NCBI GenBank assembly: GCA_900313405.1 | Contig: OMQY01000166.1 | Span: forward strand, 1-6,441 | Direction of reading: 5' to 3' | Source: an uncultured Eubacteriales bacterium | GTDB lineage: Bacteria; Bacillota_A; Clostridia; Saccharofermentanales; Saccharofermentanaceae | Length of the DNA stretch: 6,441 bases | In this document: in pieces, positions 1-6,275 of the stretch | Layout: each line of letters opens with the position of its first letter | Numbering within the stretch: the stretch's first letter is position 1 | Notes under the pieces: generated by a model | The model's database searches: none | What the model was told of the DNA's origin: nothing | The model's input: the letters and a program-made list of their open reading frames with translations, nothing else | Position numbers and translations under genes: made by a program

Positions 1-782
1 CAAAGGCAGAATACACCGGCGGCAAGAGTAGGCCCGTCAGGCTGCTGGAACTCGGCAGCGGGTGCGGCGGAGCTGCGCTTCTGACGTTGGCAAGAACAGA
101 TGAGGCGGCTCTGATGACGTCGGCTAGAACAGATGAGGCGGCTCTGCTGACCTTGGCAAGGACAGAGGGGGCGGATCTGCACACTTGCGCCGGGACGGGC
201 GGGGCTCATATCGACTGTGTGGAGATCATGGAGCGTCCGTTTACTGTGCTGGAGAATAACATAAGAGACAACGGGCTCGAGAACAGGATGAGGGCGTTTA
301 GGGCTGATATCAGGCAGTTGCCGGATGAGGTCAGGCGGAATCAGTACGATGTGGTCTTTATGAACCCGCCCTTTTTTAAGAGAAGTCAGGGGCAGGCGGT
401 GCCGGAAGGGAAGAAAGAACGACTCGCAGGCAGGTTCGAGGAGAACGGGGGACTCGAGGATTTTGTGAGGACCGCGTCGGCGAGGCTGGTGCCGTCGGCG
501 GGATTTGCCGTTATGGTGATGAAGTGTGAGCGGATGGCCGAGACGATGGAGCTTTATCTGAGGCATGGCCTGAAGCCCGTGAGGCTTATGACCGTTCATG
601 ATGAGGCCAACAAGAATGCGTCGATGTTCCTGATCGCCGGGCTGAAGACGTCGGCTGAGGCGGAGCTTAAGGTGTTGCCGCCGCTTATCATGCATCGAAG
701 AGATGCGAACGGTGGTATAATCGATACGGAAAAACTGACAGAGATATACAACAAGGAGCATACGGATTGCTTTATCTGGTAG
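1..782 (+). CDS. trmN6: tRNA1(Val) A37 N6-methyltransferase, TrmN6/YabB-like (5' end outside window)
   Basis: The reading frame is open from the left edge (first full codon at 3) to TAG at 780-782, so the N-terminus is missing. It has a class I SAM methyltransferase fold: motif I LELGSGCGG (codons at 48-71), an acidic strand-2 motif CVEIMERP (216-239) and the N6-adenine catalytic motif NPPFF (codons 363-377). The C-terminal region follows the TrmN6 family pattern (MVMKCERM, then a strand ending MFLIAGLK). Family members methylate N6 of A37 in a tRNA in the cytoplasm, using SAM. The next gene is rsmI, matching the yabB-yabC neighbourhood of Firmicutes, but the small GIY-YIG gene (yazA) that often sits between them is absent. 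A TTG at 87 must not be taken as the start, because that would remove SAM motif I. The odd feature is an in-frame 11-residue tandem expansion just after motif I. Family assignment is firm; the exact tRNA substrate is inferred. Confidence 0.8.
   Translation, partial: KAEYTGGKSRPVRLLELGSGCGGAALLTLARTDEAALMTSARTDEAALLTLARTEGADLHTCAGTGGAHIDCVEIMERPFTVLENNIRDNGLENRMRAFRADIRQLPDEVRRNQYDVVFMNPPFFKRSQGQAVPEGKKERLAGRFEENGGLEDFVRTASARLVPSAGFAVMVMKCERMAETMELYLRHGLKPVRLMTVHDEANKNASMFLIAGLKTSAEAELKVLPPLIMHRRDANGGIIDTEKLTEIYNKEHTDCFIW
72..203 (+). repeat. Four tandem in-frame 33-bp units inside trmN6
   Basis: Four consecutive 33-bp units (72-104, 105-137, 138-170, 171-203) encode AALLTLARTDE, AALMTSARTDE, AALLTLARTEG and ADLHTCAGTGG. 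By hand comparison, units 1 and 2 match at 27 of 33 bases, units 1 and 3 at 26, and units 3 and 4 at about 22, so the last copy is the most diverged. Ordinary class I methyltransferases have one such stretch between motif I and the acidic end of strand 2. Three units (33 residues) therefore appear to be an insertion at the end of helix A. Most differences between units fall one per codon and the frame is kept, suggesting duplication followed by drift rather than a very recent slippage event. Confidence 0.9.
753..758 (+). promoter_or_regulatory. Ribosome binding site fixing the TTG start of rsmI
   Basis: AAGGAG lies inside the end of trmN6, 8 nt before TTG at 767. No in-frame ATG has comparable spacing, and starting at the TTG gives the conserved RsmI N-terminus (LYLVGTPIGN). 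The site supports translational coupling to trmN6. Confidence 0.8.
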
Positions 783-1594
783 GAACACCGATAGGAAATA
801 TGGGAGACATCAGCAGGCGTGCGGAAGAAGTACTGGCGCAGGCCGATATCATTGCGTGCGAGGATACAAGGCGCACGGGGCTGCTTCTGGCGCATATCGG
901 CGTCGAAGGTAAGCTCAGTGCTTATCACGAACACAACAAAGCATCAAAGGGCCCCATACTGATCGAAAAGATGAAGGCCGGTGCAACCGTGGCGCTCGTG
1001 TCCGATGCGGGTATGCCCTCGATAAATGATCCCGGTGAGGATCTGGTCAAGCTCTGTATCGAGAACGACATAGACATATCGGTCGTTCCCGGACCTGTCG
1101 CTGCCATCACGGCGCTCGTAATGAGCGGGCTCGATACCACTCATTTCCATTATGAGGGATTCTTGCCTTCTGAGCAGAGTGAACGTAAAAAGAGGATCGA
1201 AGAGATCAAGAAGATCAATGAGACGATAATAATCTACGAGGCGCCGCACAGGCTGACAAAGCTCCTGACGGAATTGGTCAGTGCCGGGTTCGGAGAGAGC
1301 CGCGCAGCACTCTGCAGAGAGATGACAAAGAAGTACGAGCAGGTCCTCAGGATGACGATATCCGAAGCCTCAGAGTACTATAATGCCAATACGCCCAAGG
1401 GCGAATTCGTTATCTGCCTGGAGCCGGTCAGGAGCGAAGACAAGCCCGACTATAGCGAAGAAGAGATAGACGCGATGATAAGAAGCCTCGCCGAGAGCGG
1501 AATGTCGACAAAAGAGATCGCGGCAGAAGTCGCTTCTGTTACAGGAAGACGCAAAAAAGAAATATACGAACATACAGTTGCCATGTTAAAATAA
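767..1594 (+). CDS. rsmI: 16S rRNA (cytidine-1402-2'-O)-methyltransferase RsmI
   Basis: This 275-residue protein has the usual length and motifs of RsmI (YraL/YabC), a tetrapyrrole-methylase-fold enzyme that uses SAM to 2'-O-methylate C1402 in the decoding centre of 16S rRNA. Visible motifs are LVGTPIGNMGD (residues 4-14), CEDTRRTG (31-38), HEHNK (54-58), ALVSDAG (76-82) followed by NDPG (87-90), VPGPVAAITAL (107-117), IIIYEAPHR (154-162) and CREMTKKYE. The C-terminal ~45 residues form the small helical RsmI tail domain. Two positions in the glycine loop differ from the usual SDAGTPxISDPG: Met83 replaces Thr and Asn87 replaces Ser. The start is TTG at 767, 16 nt inside trmN6, with AAGGAG 8 nt before it. 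The gene is therefore probably coupled to trmN6. The phosphodiesterase gene follows 41 nt downstream. Confidence 0.95.
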   Translation: MLYLVGTPIGNMGDISRRAEEVLAQADIIACEDTRRTGLLLAHIGVEGKLSAYHEHNKASKGPILIEKMKAGATVALVSDAGMPSINDPGEDLVKLCIENDIDISVVPGPVAAITALVMSGLDTTHFHYEGFLPSEQSERKKRIEEIKKINETIIIYEAPHRLTKLLTELVSAGFGESRAALCREMTKKYEQVLRMTISEASEYYNANTPKGEFVICLEPVRSEDKPDYSEEEIDAMIRSLAESGMSTKEIAAEVASVTGRRKKEIYEHTVAMLK

Positions 1595-1607
1595 AAGGCG
1601 ATACTAA

Positions 1608-1623
1608 CGCGGTCATTACCGCG
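1608..1623 (+). other. Perfect 6-bp stem-loop between rsmI and the phosphodiesterase gene
   Basis: CGCGGT (1608-1613) pairs exactly with ACCGCG (1618-1623) around a CATT loop. There is no T-run after it, so it is not a standard intrinsic terminator. It ends 3 nt before the GGAG (1627-1630) of the next gene and could influence that ribosome binding site or act as an mRNA processing/stability element. The structure is seen directly; its role is a guess. Confidence 0.5.
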
Positions 1624-1635
1624 CTCGGAGAGTGA

Positions 1636-4131
1636 ATGATGGACGGCATGGAAGGCTTAGAGGGCGATTTTCTCAATAACAGAGAAGAGATGCTCAATCA
1701 TATAGAGGGACTCGGATTCAGTGATATTAAGGATGTTATCACCGATTCGTTCCTGGGTTCCGTGGTCATTGACCCGCGCGAGGAGAGGATGTATTTCTCC
1801 GATGAGATGCAGAAGGTCCTCGGCAATGCCGCCAAGCAGGATATGCTCCTGTTGACCTTCCTTCAGTTCGTTCCCGAACATATAAGGACCGAGGTTTCCA
1901 ATCAGTATCATTCATTTATCAGGGATATGGCTCTCGGTGAGCGGGAGTATTTCACGATCGAGCACCCTATTATGAAGGGTGATATGACAGAGTACGATAT
2001 AGAGGTAAGGCTCAAGGTCTTAGGCGGCGATGTTACCACGAGAGTCATCGGCGGGCTTGTGGTCGATCATACCAGGAGCGTTGATGAGATCGCATATGAT
2101 CAGCTTACTTGTTCTTCCACGAATGCTTATCTTTTTACATATGACCTCCTCGAGGACCGTTGTTACCTGAGTAACAAGTTCGTCGAGGATTTTGATCTGA
2201 TGGGACCGGTGATCAACCGTTTCTCACAGGAGTGCAGTAATTATCTCCAGACCGATGACATCGTTATGCTAAGAAGAGCGCTCGGTACGTTCCTTGATAC
2301 GCACGAGCCTGTTCAGGACATGATCATAAGGCTCCTGACGCCGAGCCGCGGCGAACTCTATCTGAGGCTCGGAGGATTCTCGGATGCCGACAGATACGGC
2401 AATCTCGGCGGTGACAGACGGTACGTGTCCGGCGAATGCGTGGATGTAACGGAGTATATCCAGAGCGAGTCGCTGAGGGAGAACCTGATCGACGGATCTT
2501 CGGCTATCACTTTCTATGCGGATATTACTGAGGGAAGTATCTTCTTCTCTCAGAACATCAGGGACATCTACCCTGAGGCCAGAACGGAATTCAGCGGAGA
2601 TATCGTAGAGGAGCTCGCCTCACTTGTTATCCCCGAGGATAAGAAGAGATTCCGTAATGATATGCACAGAGTTGTAAATGAGCCGAACTCGAAGTTTGCC
2701 ATCGAGATAAGACTTGCGCTTAAGAACAACAGGACGGTGTGGATCGCGTGCCGCGGTAAGTCTTACTATGATACGGCTAAGCAGAGTGTGATAGTTGTCG
2801 GTACCGTTTTCGATCTGACACAGATGAATGAGGTCCGTGAGATAGTCGAAAAGAATGCGGCCTGTCATGAACTCACCGGACTGCCCTTAAGGGAGAAGCT
2901 CCTGCACGATGCGGGAAGGCTGCTCAGAGATCCGAACCTTCTGTCGGCTGCGCTCGTGCTCCTGGATCTTAATGACTTTAAGTCGTTTAACGACAGATAC
3001 GGCCGCTCGATCGGTAACGAACTGCTGATATCGATGGCGACTATGCTCGCGAAGGATCTGCCCAAGGGTGCGCTGCTGTATCATATCGGTACGGATACTT
3101 TCGCCATTTTGTGGCCGCATGCGTCGCAGATCAAGGTTACCGAGTTCATGAACAATCTCCAGGAGAGAGGAACACAGCCTATTGAGATCAACGGCGGTGA
3201 GTATTTTGTCAACTTCAGCGTATCGGCCGCGTTCTATCCGCTCAGCTCGAACGTGGATGAGCTCCTGATAAATGCCGAGATCGCGCTTCATAAGGTCAAG
3301 CAGAATAAGAAGATGAAGTATGCCATCTATTCTCCGGTCGACAAGAATGAGTTGAAGGAGAGGCTGGACTTCGAGCTTCAGATCACGCAGTGCATCCGTA
3401 ATAATATGGAGAATTTCCAGATGTACTATCAGCCCTTGATCGATGCCAAGACCGGACAGCTTAACGGCGCCGAGGCACTCCTGCGCTGGCAGTCGTCCAA
3501 GGGCGAGCTGGTCAATCCCGAGAAGGTCGTTACCGCTCTCGAGAATACGGATCAGATGGGTGCTGTAAGTGAGTGGATATTAGATCAGGCGATCTCCCAG
3601 TGTGCCGCTTGGATCGCTCAGGGTGCTCCGAGCGACTTCTATGTTCATATAAATGCGACAGCGGACGATCTTATCCGTAAGCATTATGCCGAGCATGTTA
3701 CCGAGGTCCTCAATAACTACCGCCTTAAGCCCGAGAATATCCTTATAGAGATCACTGAGACATCACTCGTTAAGAATATGGCGGTATGCCGTAAGAATCT
3801 CCACGAGCTCCAGGATGCGAATATCCGTACCGCGCTCGATGACTTCGGTTCGGGTTATTCGTCCTTCAACTATCTGAAGGAATTGCCTGTTGATGAGATC
3901 AAGATCGACAAGAGCTTTGTTGACGATATGGATACGGTCGAGTTCAACCGTTCGTTCATCTCGGCTATTACGATGCTGGCACACTCCATCGGCAAGAAGG
4001 TCGTCGTTGAGGGTATCGAGACGGAGAGTCAGGTCGAAGCCATACGTAACATGGGAGCCGATATCTTCCAGGGATATTATTTCGGCAAGCCTATGTCGGT
4101 ATTCTCATTCTCGAATAAGTATTTCTCCTGA
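1636..4131 (+). CDS. Cytosolic PAS-PAS-PAS-GGDEF-EAL protein, probable c-di-GMP phosphodiesterase
   Basis: The protein has 831 residues and no membrane segment or signal peptide. Three PAS-like sensory regions lie at about 36-146, 162-276 and 288-398; the third is the clearest (FYADITEGSIFFSQN, then a WIACRG strand). The GGDEF domain (about 412-565) keeps LTGLP and DLNDFKSFND (from D444), but its signature is GTDTF (485-489), the GxxxGD helix reads GRSIGN, and there is no RxxD inhibitory site. Diguanylate cyclase activity is therefore unlikely. The EAL domain (about 578-830) keeps E613-A-L, N673, E705-I-T-E708, DDFGSGYSS from D735, K756-I-D, E792-G-I-E-T and Q812-G-Y, so hydrolysis of c-di-GMP to pGpG is likely. 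GGAG at 1627-1630 serves ATG 1636 (5 nt) or ATG 1639 (8 nt), and the choice is open. It lies 41 nt after rsmI, so it could be co-transcribed. The signal sensed by the PAS domains is unknown. Confidence 0.9.
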   Translation: MMDGMEGLEGDFLNNREEMLNHIEGLGFSDIKDVITDSFLGSVVIDPREERMYFSDEMQKVLGNAAKQDMLLLTFLQFVPEHIRTEVSNQYHSFIRDMALGEREYFTIEHPIMKGDMTEYDIEVRLKVLGGDVTTRVIGGLVVDHTRSVDEIAYDQLTCSSTNAYLFTYDLLEDRCYLSNKFVEDFDLMGPVINRFSQECSNYLQTDDIVMLRRALGTFLDTHEPVQDMIIRLLTPSRGELYLRLGGFSDADRYGNLGGDRRYVSGECVDVTEYIQSESLRENLIDGSSAITFYADITEGSIFFSQNIRDIYPEARTEFSGDIVEELASLVIPEDKKRFRNDMHRVVNEPNSKFAIEIRLALKNNRTVWIACRGKSYYDTAKQSVIVVGTVFDLTQMNEVREIVEKNAACHELTGLPLREKLLHDAGRLLRDPNLLSAALVLLDLNDFKSFNDRYGRSIGNELLISMATMLAKDLPKGALLYHIGTDTFAILWPHASQIKVTEFMNNLQERGTQPIEINGGEYFVNFSVSAAFYPLSSNVDELLINAEIALHKVKQNKKMKYAIYSPVDKNELKERLDFELQITQCIRNNMENFQMYYQPLIDAKTGQLNGAEALLRWQSSKGELVNPEKVVTALENTDQMGAVSEWILDQAISQCAAWIAQGAPSDFYVHINATADDLIRKHYAEHVTEVLNNYRLKPENILIEITETSLVKNMAVCRKNLHELQDANIRTALDDFGSGYSSFNYLKELPVDEIKIDKSFVDDMDTVEFNRSFISAITMLAHSIGKKVVVEGIETESQVEAIRNMGADIFQGYYFGKPMSVFSFSNKYFS

Positions 4132-4137
4132 CAGAGA

Positions 4138-5004
4138 TCAAGCTTCTATAGTCTTACCGATCTCGATGCCGTGCTTACGGAATTCATCGATGATGAGTTC
4201 GGATTCTGTCTCGCTTCCGGCGAGAAAATGATGTTCTTTTCCTGCTTCAACGGTGGTTACCCAATAGCGTTTTACATGCGGATTTGACGAAGACATTTTG
4301 ATCTCGTGCTTCGTGATGTGAGCGTTGCTGACTTCCGAGAGTACTCCTACATAACAGGTCTTCTTGGCGTAGACGATGTAATAGCTCATCCCTATGACGA
4401 TCATGCCCTTGAAGAGCGCGTATGCACGACCTGACATAAAGTCGGTATTGACGCGTATGGGATCTTCCTGACGCTTGGCGATCTCGAGCTTAAGATCTTC
4501 GGGACGCTTAAAAGACATGTCTTCCTTGAACGCCGACCGTCCGAAGATGATCATCAGGATCGTGACTCCGACCGTAACAGGGAAGAAGGTCCACCAGGGT
4601 AAGTCGGATCTGACGTCGTGGGACTTGAGTGTGATCGCGGCAGAAGCCAAAAGGATGCAGACAGCCATTACGATCCAGACGTTTCTCTGACTTAGTAAGC
4701 GAAAAGACCTGCAGACTTCAAACATATCCCTGCCCTTCGCGATAGAAGAGACTGTTCGTATGGAGGCGTCTGTGTCGTCTGACTTGCTCTCGCGAAGCTT
4801 GCGCCGGTAATAGACATTACAATAGATCGCCAATATCGCGAAAAGAGCAGTAGTGACTATGCCCCCGATCAAGGCGGCATTTACCTTACGCTCAATGATA
4901 AATAATCCGATATTCACTGCGATCAATAAGAATACGCATATCAGAGACATACGTGCTGTATGTCGAAGCGAACTAAGTCTTTTGGCTTCAGTTTCCATGA
5001 TCAT
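4138..5004 (-). CDS. Uncharacterised four-helix membrane protein with soluble C-terminal domain
   Basis: I do not recognise this 288-residue protein. Two hydrophobic helices lie near the N-terminus (about 19-37 and 43-65), followed by a charged loop of about 40 residues with an RRK motif at the membrane edge. Two more helices follow (about 108-126 and 137-155). The pattern and positive charges suggest N- and C-termini in the cytoplasm. The C-terminal part (about 197-283) has alternating beta-type segments (IVIGMSYYIVYAK, RYWVTTVEAG) and a final helix ELIIDEFRKHG. This loosely resembles bacterial PH-like domains, which is inference only. The start is ATG at 5004-5002, with AAAGGA 6 nt before it; a second ATG two codons later is too far from that site. 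Its own extended -10 promoter lies about 33 bp upstream. The gene is divergent from the zinc-ribbon gene and its stop is 6 nt from the stop of the phosphodiesterase gene. Confidence 0.8.
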   Translation of the reverse strand: MIMETEAKRLSSLRHTARMSLICVFLLIAVNIGLFIIERKVNAALIGGIVTTALFAILAIYCNVYYRRKLRESKSDDTDASIRTVSSIAKGRDMFEVCRSFRLLSQRNVWIVMAVCILLASAAITLKSHDVRSDLPWWTFFPVTVGVTILMIIFGRSAFKEDMSFKRPEDLKLEIAKRQEDPIRVNTDFMSGRAYALFKGMIVIGMSYYIVYAKKTCYVGVLSEVSNAHITKHEIKMSSSNPHVKRYWVTTVEAGKEHHFLAGSETESELIIDEFRKHGIEIGKTIEA

Positions 5005-5036
5005 CCCCGATCCTTTTTTGTAAAAGTGTTTTGACG

Positions 5037-5045
5037 ATTATACCA
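5037..5045 (-). promoter_or_regulatory. Extended -10 promoter for the membrane-protein gene
   Basis: On the minus strand the sequence reads TGGTATAAT, a perfect TATAAT with the TGn extension. It lies 32 nt upstream of the ATG at 5004. The -35 region is poor (GTTCAT at 17-bp spacing, TTGTTC at 19), as is common for extended -10 promoters. Housekeeping sigma-factor use is inferred. Confidence 0.65.
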
Positions 5046-5076
5046 CAGAGTAAAGCAAGATGAACAAATCGACGTG

Positions 5077-5085
5077 TGCTATAAT
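5077..5085 (+). promoter_or_regulatory. Extended -10 promoter for the zinc-ribbon gene
   Basis: TGCTATAAT is a perfect TATAAT with TGn extension, 26 nt before the ATG at 5112. No good TTGACA lies at 16-18 bp upstream. The ten bases GTGCTATAAT (5076-5085) recur exactly in the promoter at 6281-6290. The -10 box is 37 bp from the opposing one on the minus strand, so the two polymerase sites are close enough to compete or be co-regulated. Confidence 0.65.
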
Positions 5086-5111
5086 ATGCTCGGATATAAG
5101 GGAGGATAGAA

Positions 5112-6041
5112 ATGGCATTCGTACAGGCAAAATGTGTTAACTGCGGCGGTATCCTGACCGTGGATCCTGACCTCAAGACAGCAGCTTGCCCGCACTGCGG
5201 CGTGACTTATGTTGTTGAGGATTCGATCAAATACTATAACTCGGTCACGAAGGTCGAACATCTTCATGCAGATGTTGTTAATATCGCAGACGAGAAATCG
5301 TCGGAGGGACTTCTTGCCGCTGCCGATGCTTACGTTAAGATCGGTAAGTTTAAGCTCGCCCGCGACAAATACGAGCAGGCGACCGCACTGGCGCCTCAGA
5401 ATTGGCGCGGCTGGTGCGGCCTGATCGTGGCAACTACTCATAACTTCGAGAAGAGGATACAGTCGAGAGGCACACTTATGATGCTGGAAGATTATGCCAG
5501 GTCGGCCGAAGCTTTCTCGACAGACGGGGAGTGTAACAGGCTCATCAAGCGGTACAAGGAATATGAGTCCGCTCAGAAGGATCTGAATAAAAAGGAGATA
5601 TCTGAGCTTCGCGATTCTGTCAGGGAGACTGAGAATAAGCTTCAAGCCCTCGGCGTGTCGGAAGGGAACTGTCGCTCTTCGATCGAACAGGCCCGTGTAG
5701 ACAAGGGGGTAATGGAAAATAAGATCAGCGATATCCGTCATGGTGCCATAAGACCGGTAAGCCGGGCCGTTATAAGTGCGGACATCATTGTCAGTATCTT
5801 TCTCAAGATCTTCATTAAAGGTCTGTTGGGCCTTAAGGCGCTTGTTCTGCTGCCGGCAGTATCGCTTGCCGGAGTTTTGATCCATTCACATGTCTCGGAG
5901 CATAAGCTCGTTCGCGACCTTCGGGAGATCGACGGCAATCTGCCACAGTGGTCAACGTCCGCCGATTCCATAAAGAAGGACAGGATCAGCCTCGAGCACG
6001 AGAAAGAATCTCTGCTGGAGACGCTTAAGGCGTATGAGTAA
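5112..6041 (+). CDS. Uncharacterised zinc-ribbon / TPR / coiled-coil membrane protein
   Basis: I do not recognise a specific family for this 309-residue protein, but its architecture is readable. An N-terminal zinc ribbon uses C8-x2-C11 and C26-x2-C29 (CVNC, CPHC). Residues about 62-105 form a TPR-like helical pair (AADAYVKIGKFKLARDKYEQATALAP), followed by an aromatic stretch. Residues about 145-208 are charged and heptad-like, probably a coiled coil. A hydrophobic segment at about 218-258 could be one or two membrane passes (LKALVLLPAVSLAGVLI is the strongest). A second charged helix runs from about 262 to the end. The ribosome binding site AGGGAGG (5099-5105) is 6 nt before ATG. The gene has its own promoter and is divergent from the membrane-protein gene, with which it may share a function; that link is inferred from position only. 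A scaffold or assembly role at the membrane is plausible but unproven. Confidence 0.85.
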   Translation: MAFVQAKCVNCGGILTVDPDLKTAACPHCGVTYVVEDSIKYYNSVTKVEHLHADVVNIADEKSSEGLLAAADAYVKIGKFKLARDKYEQATALAPQNWRGWCGLIVATTHNFEKRIQSRGTLMMLEDYARSAEAFSTDGECNRLIKRYKEYESAQKDLNKKEISELRDSVRETENKLQALGVSEGNCRSSIEQARVDKGVMENKISDIRHGAIRPVSRAVISADIIVSIFLKIFIKGLLGLKALVLLPAVSLAGVLIHSHVSEHKLVRDLREIDGNLPQWSTSADSIKKDRISLEHEKESLLETLKAYE

Positions 6042-6053
6042 GTTTTTCGAAAG

Positions 6054-6074
6054 GCAACCGTCCGGGCGGTCTGC
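6054..6074 (+). other. Imperfect stem-loop after the zinc-ribbon gene
   Basis: GCAACCGT (6054-6061) pairs with GCGGT-c-TGC (6066-6074) around a CCGG loop, with one G·U pair and one bulged C. It starts 12 nt after the stop codon, but the sequence after it (ATCCTTCTATAG) has only a weak T content. It may be a transcript end or an RNA stability element; as a canonical terminator it is weak. Confidence 0.35.
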
Positions 6075-6128
6075 ATCCTTCTATAGATGTTTTAGTATCT
6101 TGAGTTGTTGATGAAAAAAATATCCTTT

Positions 6129-6275
6129 GACAAACGACACGGAAACGACACTGTCAAGGAGGATTCTTATTGTCGTTTTTTTGTCGTTCGGGCTTTGAGA
6201 GGGTGTTTTCGGCCGAACGACACGGAAACGACAATGCCTGGCAGGGAATCCGTTGTCGTTTTGTTGTCGCTTGTC
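6129..6275. repeat. Symmetric array of TGTCGT/ACGACA half-sites upstream of a promoter
   Basis: Eight hexamers are present. ACGACA occurs at 6134, 6145, 6217 and 6228. TGTCGT occurs at 6171, 6182 and 6254, with TGTCGC at 6265. Each pair is 11 bp apart (6 + 5 spacer, one helical turn), and pairs alternate in orientation. The whole set is mirror-symmetric about 6202: every half-site on the left has a reverse-complement partner at the mirrored position. This includes outer GACA (6129-6132) and TGTC (6272-6275). Eighteen bases are identical between 6133-6150 and 6216-6233, 83 bp apart. The inner inverted repeat 6171-6191/6213-6233 matches at 18 of 21 positions. Hexamer direct repeats at 11-bp steps are typical operators of OmpR/PhoB-family response regulators (for example Bacillus PhoP), so an operator array is my preferred reading. 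A structured or mobile palindromic element is the alternative. Confidence 0.85.
6143..6182 (+). terminator. Weak terminator-like hairpin formed by the first two array units
   Basis: AAACGACA (6143-6150) pairs with TGTCGTTT (6171-6178) around a 20-nt loop, and the T-run continues to 6182. In RNA this could end transcripts coming from the zinc-ribbon gene about 100 nt upstream. The stem is mostly A/T rich and the loop is large, so termination would be weak at best. The same bases are more simply explained as part of the half-site array. Confidence 0.25.

Noticed and set aside
87..782. Treating TTG at 87 as the start of the first gene
   Set aside because: The same frame is open to the left edge and encodes SAM motif I (LELGSGCGG) upstream of 87; the gene is simply cut by the window.
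5079..5885. Long minus-strand frame of 268 codons opposite the zinc-ribbon gene
   Set aside because: It is a shadow of the real gene: the plus-strand frame has a promoter, ribosome binding site, CxxC motifs and plausible domains, while the minus frame has no recognisable domain and overlaps the divergent promoter.
6127..6132. TTGACA as a -35 box
   Set aside because: A perfect hexamer, but no -10-like sequence lies 16-18 bp downstream; it is better explained as the outer flank of the array, mirrored by TGTCAA at 6152-6157.
6171..6233. Spo0A boxes
   Set aside because: The 0A box is TGTCGAA; all sites here read TGTCGTT or TGTCGC, so the match fails at the conserved AA.
6129..6275. CRISPR array
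   Set aside because: Units alternate in orientation, are only 17 bp, and spacers are unequal (20, 29, 20 nt); no cas genes are nearby.
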